The notes beneath the pieces were generated by a model. It was not told the DNA's origin and made no database searches. It saw only the letters and a program-made list of their open reading frames with translations. From Clostridiaceae bacterium (lineage in GTDB: Bacteria > Bacillota > Clostridia > Oscillospirales > Acutalibacteraceae), in the NCBI GenBank assembly GCA_016292705.1, contig JAEDHZ010000086.1, positions 1-6,616 on the forward strand: DNA of 6,616 bases. Reading direction: 5' to 3'. A program made the position numbers and the translations under genes. Shown here one piece after another: positions 1-5,934 of this stretch; the stretch's first letter is position 1; each line of letters begins with the position of its first letter.

Positions 1-67
1 CTGAAAACAAAGTGCTTATATTGTGTATTTGTAAAAATTTTAACGCTGATTATTATTTTTGAAAGGA

Positions 68-97
68 ATTATAGCCGGAGTTTTTCATGTCTTCCAA
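68..97 (-). promoter_or_regulatory. Possible leftward promoter
   Basis: Read on the minus strand, a perfect TATAAT (73 to 68) lies 18 bases downstream of TTGGAA (97 to 92, four of six matches to TTGACA). The AT-rich tract at 100-120 would sit upstream like an UP element. It could drive a gene lying left of the window, divergent from the lysozyme-like gene. No such gene is visible, and the AT-rich context makes chance matches likely. Confidence 0.22.
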
Positions 98-163
98 AAA
101 AATTTGAAAAAATTTTTCCCAATGGGCGAAAAAGCGCAGTTTTTGCCGCCTTGAATAAAGCAG

Positions 164-206
164 GAAAAAACAGCCTATATATTACATTATATAGCACTGC
201 TTTTTC
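164..206. terminator. Long AT-rich hairpin, possible bidirectional terminator
   Basis: CTATATA (175-181) and TATATAG (188-194) pair perfectly around the six-base loop TTACAT. After a small internal loop, CAG (171-173) pairs with CTG (197-199), and GAAAAA (164-169) pairs with TTTTTC (201-206). The A tract on the left and T tract on the right give a terminator-like form on both strands. The upper stem is AT-only apart from its closing C-G pair, so it would be a weak terminator. It could instead be a regulatory palindrome or a short mobile repeat. Confidence 0.35.
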
Positions 207-262
207 GGGGGCAAAATTGCTGTTCCCCACCAAGGCTCGAATTTTGGCGGAATTCTGCCCGG

Positions 263-315
263 AACGGGGCTGTTATTCCCCTCAAACGGGGCGAGCGGCT
301 TGACAAACAAGGGGC
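263..315 (+). repeat. Phased GGGGC direct repeats overlapping the promoter
   Basis: AACGGGGC occurs at 263-270 and again, identical, at 285-292, with starts 22 bases apart. A third, weaker copy (AACAAGGGGC) places GGGGC at 311-315, 23 bases further on. The three GGGGC cores thus lie about two helical turns apart, on one face of the DNA. They run from just upstream of the -35 box into the -35/-10 spacer. This looks like a possible operator, but no cognate regulator is visible. Confidence 0.35.
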
Positions 316-328
316 AAGTTGCTATAAT
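300..328 (+). promoter_or_regulatory. Consensus sigma-A promoter of the lysozyme-like gene
   Basis: TTGACA (300-305) and TATAAT (323-328) match the housekeeping consensus exactly, with an optimal 17-base spacer. Transcription should begin near 335, leaving a leader of about 115 bases before the ATG at 451. A perfect promoter would be strong unless repressed, which fits the idea that the GGGGC repeats act as operators. Confidence 0.85.
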
Positions 329-331
329 ACG

Positions 332-427
332 GGCTGCTGTTCATTTCAGGTCAGGCTGAGAGCAGCCAGAAGGATGTTGAATGCAAACTTTTTTGCCTGC
401 TGACGCACTTGTTCAGGCGGCAGAAAA
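332..427 (+). promoter_or_regulatory. Structured 5' leader of the lysozyme-like gene
   Basis: Two stem-loops can be drawn. The first pairs GGCTGCT (332-338) with AGCAGCC (361-367) and holds an inner stem TCAG/CTGA (346-349 with 356-359). Its base may be lost if transcription starts near 335. The second pairs GCCTG (395-399) with CAGGC (414-418), and an alternative register uses TGCC (394-397) with GGCA (419-422). The ribosome binding site at about 440-446 lies outside both. I do not recognise a known riboswitch class. Its length and pairing suggest a regulatory or stabilising leader, but the evidence is weak. Confidence 0.3.
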
Positions 428-450
428 GAATCTATTAGTGAGGTGATTTG

Positions 451-1986
451 ATGAAAAGAACACTCGGTTGTTTTTTTTCAGTTGTAATTATGCTTGCTGT
501 TGCAGTTCCCGCATTTTCGGCTCAAGGCGCTTCATCCAAAAGCAACAAATCCCAGGTCTTTTCCTTCCTGACTCAGGAAATCGGTTTTAATACTGCAGCT
601 GCCTGCGGTATAATGGCAAATATGGAACACGAATCCGGCTTTGATTCGTCCAAGGTTCTCTATGACTCGAACGGACTGCTCAGCGGCGGTCTCTGCATGT
701 GGAACGGCGGACGCTTCAGCAACCTCAAGAGGTTCTGCAACAATAACGGTTACAACTATCTCAGCATTAACGGTCAGCTCAAATATCTTGAGCATGAGTT
801 GAAGAGTGATTATTACGGTCACATCTACAGATATCTCAAAAAGGTCAGCAACGATCCGAACGGCGCATACAATGCCGCCTACTATTGGTGCTATTATTTT
901 GAGATTCCGGCAAACAGAACGTATCACGCCAACAAGCGCGGCGGGGCAGCCTCCTCAAAATACTGGAGCGAGTTTTCTTCTCGCAGCGTTAAGCCGAAAA
1001 CGCCGCAGCTTAAAAGTGCATCATCCGGCAAGACGGTTGATCTTGACTCAAAGGTACGCTTCTCCTGGACAGACGGCGGTGTGGGCGCAACCTCCTATGT
1101 TCTGCTTGTTGCAAGAGAGCGCAACGGAAAATTTGATTTTTCCTCAGCAAAGGAGTATAAGACTTCCGCAAAGAGTATCGACATCTCTTTGTCCAGGGAG
1201 GGGAAATACGCTGCAAGCGTATACAGCGTTAACAGCTATATCGGCGAAAAGAGCAGCCGGAGCAATGTGATTTATTTTACCGGAAAGTGTCTTGCTCATT
1301 CAAACGAGCTTGTTTCAGCAAAAAAGCCCACTTTTAGTTCAACGGGTCTGAATGTATACACCTGCCGGAAGTGTGGCGAGGAAACAAAAAAGATTGTCCC
1401 CGTCATTTCACGAAATCGCTTTGAAAATCTCTCTTTGAACGGTTTCAAGGCTTCAAAGAAGACGAACACATCGGTATCTCTTGAATGGAAGCGTGTTGAC
1501 TCGGCGGACGGATACGAAATTTTCTTCAAAGCGCCCGGAGGAAAATTGACAAAGTGTGCAACGGTAAAAAACAATCAGACAGGTTATACCGTAAAGAAGC
1601 TTTCTCCGTCAACGAAGTATAAATTTGCCGTCAGAGCTTTTGTTTCAAAGGACGGAAAAACGCTGTATACAAAGTCGGCTTATCTGAACGCAAAAACTCA
1701 GGAGCTGGATGCAAAAATTACCGCTATTAAGCGCTATCCCGGCGGCAAGGTTAAGCTTGAATGGAACAAATCTGTCGGTGCAGACGGATACAAGGTCTAT
1801 GTTTCAAAGAATCCGAAGACCGGATTTAAGGCTGTCAAAAATCTTTCCGCTGCAAAAACGGAATACACCGTGGATTCGCTCAAAAGCGGAGAGTGCTATT
1901 TCTTCACGGTAAAGACCTATGCTAACACGCCGAACGGTCGTGTTTATTCAAAGGCTGCACCGGTCAAGTATGCCTATGCACTTTAA
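451..1986 (+). CDS. Secreted phage-tail-lysozyme-like protein with Fn3 domains
   Basis: A 511-residue exported protein. Residues 1-24 form a signal peptide (MKR, hydrophobic core, AFSA before Q25). Residues ~33-175 resemble the phage tail lysozyme domain (Phage_lysozyme2 type): the ANMEHESGF segment with likely catalytic Glu61, LCMWNGGR at 81-88, DGQL-like NGQLKYLEHEL at 107-117, and YYWCYYFEIPANR at 144-156. The expected role is cleavage of the peptidoglycan glycan strand outside the cell. Fn3-like domains follow at ~184-277, 327-417 and 421-511, each with a core Trp. A Cys/His element (C280, H283, C305, C308) lies between the first two. ATG 451 is chosen because AGGTGA sits 4 bases upstream; the adjoining TTG at 448 is a poorer start. 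No phage genes, wall-anchor motif or holin are nearby, so a host-encoded wall hydrolase or secreted lysin is more likely than a prophage part. Activity is inferred from family resemblance. Confidence 0.85.
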   Translation: MKRTLGCFFSVVIMLAVAVPAFSAQGASSKSNKSQVFSFLTQEIGFNTAAACGIMANMEHESGFDSSKVLYDSNGLLSGGLCMWNGGRFSNLKRFCNNNGYNYLSINGQLKYLEHELKSDYYGHIYRYLKKVSNDPNGAYNAAYYWCYYFEIPANRTYHANKRGGAASSKYWSEFSSRSVKPKTPQLKSASSGKTVDLDSKVRFSWTDGGVGATSYVLLVARERNGKFDFSSAKEYKTSAKSIDISLSREGKYAASVYSVNSYIGEKSSRSNVIYFTGKCLAHSNELVSAKKPTFSSTGLNVYTCRKCGEETKKIVPVISRNRFENLSLNGFKASKKTNTSVSLEWKRVDSADGYEIFFKAPGGKLTKCATVKNNQTGYTVKKLSPSTKYKFAVRAFVSKDGKTLYTKSAYLNAKTQELDAKITAIKRYPGGKVKLEWNKSVGADGYKVYVSKNPKTGFKAVKNLSAAKTEYTVDSLKSGECYFFTVKTYANTPNGRVYSKAAPVKYAYAL

Positions 1987-2003
1987 ATAATCATATATGA
2001 ATT

Positions 2004-2045
2004 AACCGCACGATTGCCTGAATCAGTCGTGCGGTTATCTTCACT
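2004..2045 (+). terminator. Terminator hairpin after the lysozyme-like gene
   Basis: AACCGCACGA (2004-2013) pairs perfectly with TCGTGCGGTT (2027-2036), and the stem can extend inward by three pairs to a seven-base loop. It begins 17 bases after the stop codon. The following tract (ATCTTCACTTATT) is only moderately T-rich, so termination may be incomplete. The stem closely matches the one at 3870-3903. Confidence 0.75.
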
Positions 2046-2066
2046 TATTGACTAACTAAATCGACA

Positions 2067-2095
2067 TTTGCAATTTTTAAAAAAAGTGGTATAAT
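2067..2095 (+). promoter_or_regulatory. Extended -10 promoter of the oxidoreductase gene
   Basis: TATAAT (2090-2095) is preceded by TG at 2087-2088, giving an extended -10. TTTGCA (2067-2072, four of six matches to TTGACA) lies 17 bases upstream, and an A-rich tract fills the spacer. Transcription would start near 2102, giving a leader of about 48 bases. This makes the oxidoreductase gene a separate unit from the lysozyme-like gene. Confidence 0.75.
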
Positions 2096-2149
2096 ATTCG
2101 TCAGTCAAGATTAAACATTGATGTGAAATAAAACGGAGATGATTTTGAA

Positions 2150-3586
2150 ATGGAAACAACGAAGAAATATGATGTCATAATTGTCGGCGCCTCAACAACG
2201 GGAAGCTGGTTCGGAAACGAAATGGCGAAGCGGGGCTTCAGGGTGCTGATGCTTGAAAAGCAGGCACGGGAAAATATCTCAAGAAACTATGACATTTTTC
2301 ACATGGCAAAAAGCGAAATGGAAAAGTTCGGCTATCCGATTCCCGAAAAAGGGGACGATGATTATTCCTTTGAGTTTGACGGTGGCAGCTATTTTTCTGC
2401 GTTCGGGAATTATCCCAAGCCGACGCATAACCTTGTCATAGGAATGCGCAAGCACCGTTATATTCTGCGTCTCAACGACAATGCGATGAAATCCGGTGCC
2501 GAGCTTATCTACGGAGCGTCGTTTTCCGGCTTTGTTTTTGATGAGCAGGGCAGAATTGCCGGAGCGAAGTATACGACCGCCGACGGAGAGCATGAAGCAC
2601 TCGCTTCAATTGTTGCCGATTGCTCCGGAATCCCCTCTGTTGCAAGAAGGGCATTGCCGGACGGGCTCAATGCGGAGAATTTTGAAATTTCACCCCGTGA
2701 TATGTTTTATGTCATCCTCTACTATGTCCGCTATCCTGAGGGACACGAAAAGGTTATTCATACTGATTCGTTTTTGCAGTACAAGGTCTGGTCCGCACCG
2801 CAGGACGATGAAAAGGGCGGTATTCTCGGAGTCGGTGCAAACCTCAGCTTTGAATATGCAGAGGAGATGTTCCGCCAGTTCCGCAAGAATGTTCCCTGGT
2901 GCAACTACACGGTTCAGAGGGTTGAAAAGGGAAGAACTCCCTATCGCAGACCTCCGTACTCCTTTGTTGCCGACGGCTTCATTGCAATGGGTGATGCCGC
3001 CTGCCTGACAAAGCCGAACAACGGAGAGGGCTGCACCTCCTCGCTCTATCAGGCCGAGATTGCCGTTGATGTAATCTCAAATGCTCTCAAGGAGGGCGGA
3101 TATCTTACCGAGGAGAGACTCTGGAGCATCAACAAGCGATATGTTGATGTTCAGGGAAAGAGCTTTGCCGGAACAATGGCTTTGCTCACCGGTGCGGCAA
3201 GCCTGAACTGCGAGGAGAACGAGTACTTCTTCAAAAACGATATCATTTTCAGCAAGAGCATAATGTCAGGTTTGGGCAAAGGTATTTCCGTCACACCGAA
3301 GGAGGCGGAACGCACAATACGCCTGCTTGCCGCCGGTGTTGCAACGGGAAAGGTGCGCACCGAGCTTGTCAAAAGGGTTCTTGCCGCATTCAAAAACAGC
3401 GTTGAAATCAAGGCGCACTATTCACAGTTCCCGGCTACACCGGAGGGCTTCGACATCTGGCGCGGAAAGGCAGATGAAATTTGGGAGCGTGTCGGCTCAA
3501 TGGCTGATAACTGCGACGAAGAAATCCTTGCACGCATGAAGAGGAGATCTGAGGGAAAAATCAAGACTTTCCGCACCGCCGAATAA
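2150..3586 (+). CDS. FAD-dependent oxidoreductase, geranylgeranyl reductase/FixC type
   Basis: A 478-residue flavoprotein. Residues 7-37 form the N-terminal Rossmann unit: the nucleotide-binding loop reads GASTTG (13-18), and Glu36 ends strand 2, where it would bind the FAD ribose. ADCSG at 156-160 is the middle conserved segment and MGDAACLTKPNNGEG (280-294) the second FAD motif, with Asp282. The C-terminal ~130 residues are probably helical. This order fits the family that includes archaeal geranylgeranyl reductases, which reduce isoprenoid double bonds, and FixC-like quinone oxidoreductases. The substrate here is unknown; an isoprenoid or lipid is only an inference. The second glycine of the usual GxGxxG is Ser15. 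No signal peptide or membrane span is seen, so it is cytoplasmic or peripheral. GGAG (2135-2138) lies 11 bases before the ATG. It has its own promoter and hairpins on both sides, with no ferredoxin, ETF or prenyltransferase partner in the window. Confidence 0.85.
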   Translation: METTKKYDVIIVGASTTGSWFGNEMAKRGFRVLMLEKQARENISRNYDIFHMAKSEMEKFGYPIPEKGDDDYSFEFDGGSYFSAFGNYPKPTHNLVIGMRKHRYILRLNDNAMKSGAELIYGASFSGFVFDEQGRIAGAKYTTADGEHEALASIVADCSGIPSVARRALPDGLNAENFEISPRDMFYVILYYVRYPEGHEKVIHTDSFLQYKVWSAPQDDEKGGILGVGANLSFEYAEEMFRQFRKNVPWCNYTVQRVEKGRTPYRRPPYSFVADGFIAMGDAACLTKPNNGEGCTSSLYQAEIAVDVISNALKEGGYLTEERLWSINKRYVDVQGKSFAGTMALLTGAASLNCEENEYFFKNDIIFSKSIMSGLGKGISVTPKEAERTIRLLAAGVATGKVRTELVKRVLAAFKNSVEIKAHYSQFPATPEGFDIWRGKADEIWERVGSMADNCDEEILARMKRRSEGKIKTFRTAE

Positions 3587-3869
3587 GCGTTGTGTTCAGG
3601 CTGATTTCCGACCGATAACAATGTCCTGAGGCCGCATGAAATCGCCAATTTATTAAAACTCTTAAAATTGCCCCTAAAATGCGTTGTTTCGTTTCGGACT
3701 GATTCGTATATCAGATATCGGTTAAAAATGATTTTCGAGCTGTTTTTGAGCCTGATTTCAATATCTTTCATTTTAACGGTGGATGTCATGTTGAAAAAAA
3801 GAGTCTGTTGGCGCAAAAATGCACTTTGTTTGCTCTAATAATTGTGGTTTGATTCACGGAAAAAATAAC
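3587..3869. other. Non-coding gap after the oxidoreductase gene
   Basis: No convincing gene is seen on either strand. A weak AT-rich inverted repeat pairs GTTAAAAATGA (3721-3731, one bulge) with TCATTTTAAC (3768-3777); no T tract follows, so it is not a good terminator. CTGATTTC occurs twice, near 3600 and 3752, probably by chance. The transcript of the oxidoreductase gene probably crosses this stretch to the terminator at 3870, giving a 3' untranslated tail of nearly 300 bases. Confidence 0.5.
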
Positions 3870-3910
3870 AACCGCACGGCTGAAAACGATTCGGTCGTGC
3901 GGTGCTTTTT
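3870..3910. terminator. Bidirectional terminator between convergent genes
   Basis: ACCGCACG (3871-3878) pairs with CGTGCGGT (3896-3903). The stem continues inward through GC, wobble and AT pairs (3879-3883 with 3891-3895) to the loop AAACGAT. On the + strand GCTTTTT follows; on the minus strand the stem is followed by TGTTATTTTTT. It can therefore end both the oxidoreductase transcript and the LRR-protein transcript, whose stop codon lies about 85 bases away. Confidence 0.88.
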
Positions 3911-3987
3911 GCTAAGAAACCTCTGATTAGATATGCTGAAAGTGATATGTGCATCAAAGCGTGCGCTGCGATTCATTCAGTGGTTCT

Positions 3988-5838
3988 CTAAAGAGTGCAG
4001 CTTACTCCTTTTTTACTGTATGCCGAAAGTCCGGCAGAATTTTTTGCCCTGACGGTGTAGGTATACTTAATGCCTTTTTGGGCTTTTTTGTCAACAAAAT
4101 ATCTGTTTTTGGTTGTTCCAATCTGCTTCCATTTGTTCTTTCCGGTTTTCCGCAGGACAACAAAGCTTTTTGCTCCGTCTGTTTTTTTCCAGGTTATTTT
4201 GATTCCGCCGTTGCTCCTGACAGCTTTTGAAAGCTTGGGAGCTGCGCATTTTTTTATCGGTATTTTCTCGGTGCGGATAACCTTTTTGCAATCAAGACAG
4301 CTTTTGTGGCGTGAGCCCGCTTTGCTTGCGGTTGCTTTTTTGTCGGTTATCCAGCCGCTGAGCCGTTCATGCAGACAGAAGGTTTTGAACCTGATGCCGT
4401 TCTGTTGGGCAATTTTATGCGCTTGCGAGTTTATTTCGCAAACAAGTGTAAAATTTTTGAGTTTCTGATATTTTCCGCCGCTTTTGCCGTAGCCGAAAGC
4501 ATGGGGTGAAATGTTCTTTGCGCCTTTGAAAACGGTCAGCTCTCCTTCAAAGGAGAGGAAAGCGTCCTCACAGATTCCGCGTGTTTCTTTTCTGAGTGTG
4601 AGGTTACATTTCGGAGCCGCCGGGGAAACAACCCAATTGTCAATATACTTGACAGTAGTTTTCTGCAAATCGAGGGCAAGCGTCTTATAGAAAGCGTTTG
4701 AGCCTATGCTGCGTACGCTGTCCGGAATTGAAACGGAAGCGAGCAGAGCGCAGTTTGCGAACGCCATTGACCCGATCCGATTAAGCTTTTTGGGTAGTGT
4801 AACTTTCTTGAGATAACCGCAGCTCTGGAATGCACGATCGCCGATTTCAAGGAGACTGTCCGGCAGAACAATCTCAGCAAATCTGCTTTTTGAGAATGCG
4901 CCCTCGCCGATGTATTTTACGGTGTCGGGTATTTTTATACTGCGCAGATAATATGGACTGCAAATTTCATTTTCGGGCGAAAAAACATGAGCAGCAATGC
5001 CCGTTGTTCCTTGTCGGATAAAAATATCCTCATCGTCCGTGCCGTCCGGAAAGTCCTCATAGCCGATGAGCCAGGTTCCCCAGTAAATTCCGTTCAGGTT
5101 CTGGTTGTATGAAAGCGGAGCTGAAAAAAACGGATTGTATCCGACCTTTTTGAGCCCGGAAGGGCAGGGTACGGCGGCGCACTCCGTTTGTGCAAAAGCA
5201 AGGTCACCAAGCTCCTCAAGCGTGTCCGGAAGGGTGATATCGCTCAGTCTTCCGCAGCCTGAAAACGCCCTGTCTCCAATGCGTTTGAGGGTTTTCGGAA
5301 ACGTGATTCTTCCAAGAACATAACAGTTTTCAAATGCACAGTTTTCAATGGAACTCACACCGTTTAAGACGGAGACTTTGTCAAGCATATAGCAGTTTTT
5401 GAAGGTGTTTTCACCAATAGATTTTATGGATGCAGAAAGCGTGATTTTTTCAAGCGAAACGCAGTTTTCAAATGCACCCTTGCCAAGGAACGAGACGCTG
5501 TCCGGTATTGCCGCTTCCCTCAGGTTTTTGCAACCCGAAAAACAGCCTGAGCCTATTGAGACAAGCGAGCGGGGAAAGATGATTTTTTCAAGCGTTGAGT
5601 TCCCGGAAAAGCAGTTTGCGCCAAGGGAGGTGACATTCAGAAGGTCAATTGCTGCAGGAACATCAACAACGCTGTTTGCCCCGTTATATTCGGTTATCTC
5701 TGCAGTGCCGTCAGAGAGCACAGTGTACATGAAATCGCCGGAATAATATTCGTTTCCGGCCACAGCGCAAAACGACAAAAGACACAGCAGAAAAACTGCT
5801 GCCGAAAAAATAATTAACGGTTTTTTCAGAACTTTCAT
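3988..5838 (-). CDS. Secreted BspA-like leucine-rich-repeat protein with Fn3 domain
   Basis: A 616-residue exported protein. The signal peptide covers residues 1-27 (MKVLKKP, hydrophobic core, AVA before G28). SGDFMYTVLSDGTAEITEY (33-51) is the typical entry segment of BspA-type proteins. LRR_5 repeats follow at ~66-226 and ~298-390, with pattern P-x-S-L/V-xx-IG-xx-AF-xx-C-xx-L-xx-I. They are broken by segments of the GIYWGTWLIGYEDFP type (250-264) and KYIDNWVV type (397-404). AHKIAQQNGIRFKTF (473-487) closes the repeat domain. A Cys/His element (C488, H490, C514, C517) and one Fn3-like domain (~532-616, core Trp550) end the protein. Such proteins act in adhesion or binding at the surface; the ligand is unknown, and no LPXTG or other anchor is seen. 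The start at 5838 is chosen because AGAGGGG lies 5 bases upstream. The longer frame to 5934 would translate through the terminator at 5882-5914 and bury the signal peptide. Confidence 0.88.
   Translation of the reverse strand: MKVLKKPLIIFSAAVFLLCLLSFCAVAGNEYYSGDFMYTVLSDGTAEITEYNGANSVVDVPAAIDLLNVTSLGANCFSGNSTLEKIIFPRSLVSIGSGCFSGCKNLREAAIPDSVSFLGKGAFENCVSLEKITLSASIKSIGENTFKNCYMLDKVSVLNGVSSIENCAFENCYVLGRITFPKTLKRIGDRAFSGCGRLSDITLPDTLEELGDLAFAQTECAAVPCPSGLKKVGYNPFFSAPLSYNQNLNGIYWGTWLIGYEDFPDGTDDEDIFIRQGTTGIAAHVFSPENEICSPYYLRSIKIPDTVKYIGEGAFSKSRFAEIVLPDSLLEIGDRAFQSCGYLKKVTLPKKLNRIGSMAFANCALLASVSIPDSVRSIGSNAFYKTLALDLQKTTVKYIDNWVVSPAAPKCNLTLRKETRGICEDAFLSFEGELTVFKGAKNISPHAFGYGKSGGKYQKLKNFTLVCEINSQAHKIAQQNGIRFKTFCLHERLSGWITDKKATASKAGSRHKSCLDCKKVIRTEKIPIKKCAAPKLSKAVRSNGGIKITWKKTDGAKSFVVLRKTGKNKWKQIGTTKNRYFVDKKAQKGIKYTYTVRAKNSAGLSAYSKKGVSCTL
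5161..5643 (-). repeat. Seven tandem 23-residue leucine-rich units
   Basis: Within the LRR protein, residues 66-226 make seven units of exactly 23 residues. The conserved Phe recurs at 77, 100, 123, 146, 169, 192 and 215. The proline that opens most units is at 89, 112, 181 and 204. The underlying 69-base DNA units are diverged, so the array is old rather than a recent expansion. The second block, with Phe at 315, 337, 360 and 383, keeps nearly the same period. Confidence 0.85.
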
Positions 5839-5859
5839 TTTTTCCCCTCTCTTTTTTGA

Positions 5860-5865
5860 ATTATA
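5860..5865 (-). promoter_or_regulatory. Possible -10 box of the LRR-protein gene
   Basis: On the minus strand TATAAT (5865 to 5860) lies 21 bases before the ATG at 5838 and just after the upstream terminator. The place for a -35 box falls within the terminator stem and holds no good match; TTGAGA (5892 to 5887) is 21 bases away, too far for a normal spacer. An activator-dependent or weak promoter is possible. Otherwise the gene depends on read-through from the small upstream gene. Confidence 0.35.
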
Positions 5866-5870
5866 CTGAT

Positions 5871-5914
5871 GAAACGCAAAAAGCCCTCTCAAAGTTCTGT
5901 TCTTTGAAAGGGCT
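5871..5914 (-). terminator. Terminator of the small membrane-protein gene
   Basis: Read on the minus strand, AGCCCTTTCAAAG (5914-5902) pairs with CTTTGAGAGGGCT (5894-5882) over 13 pairs, one of them a G-U wobble, around a seven-base loop. TTTTTGCGTTTC follows. It begins 20 bases after the stop codon of the 61-residue gene and lies 43 bases before the LRR-protein start, so it separates the two or attenuates read-through. Confidence 0.88.
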
Positions 5915-5934
5915 CTGAATTCTTTAGCGAACAA

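Larger units (their letters stand above)
1..299. other. Non-coding region upstream of the lysozyme-like gene
   Basis: No convincing reading frame is present. The first ~120 bases are very AT-rich, with runs such as AAAAAAATTTGAAAAAATTTTT. A short hairpin forms from GGCGAAAA (125-132) and TTTTTGCC (140-147). An AT-rich longer hairpin sits at 164-206 and a GC-rich patch with GGGG and CCCC runs spans about 207-299. The abrupt change from AT-rich to GC-rich sequence just before a promoter is seen directly; its meaning is unknown. Confidence 0.6.

Noticed and set aside
350..390. Possible TPP riboswitch, from GGCTGAGAG
   Set aside because: The conserved ACCC and GAACCTGATCTGG-type segments are absent, and spacing does not fit.
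532..927. A 131-codon minus-strand frame within the lysozyme-like gene
   Set aside because: It lies wholly opposite a well-supported domain, has no ribosome binding site that I can see, and its protein resembles nothing known. It is a shadow of the codon pattern.
2496..3008. A 170-codon + strand frame inside the oxidoreductase gene
   Set aside because: It overlaps the conserved FAD-binding region in another frame and has a low-complexity, Ser/Arg/Pro-rich composition typical of a frame-shifted shadow.
3418..3816. A 132-codon minus-strand frame across the end of the oxidoreductase gene and the gap
   Set aside because: More than a third lies antisense to the oxidoreductase gene. I saw no ribosome binding site or promoter, and the predicted protein has no recognisable pattern.
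5764..5778. Possible lipobox (LSFC) in the LRR-protein signal peptide
   Set aside because: The residue before the Cys is Phe, not Gly, Ala or Ser, and a good AVA cleavage site follows three residues later.
5839..5934. A 32-residue N-terminal extension of the LRR protein
   Set aside because: It would be encoded through a strong terminator and would place the signal peptide inside the protein. A good ribosome binding site precedes the ATG at 5838.
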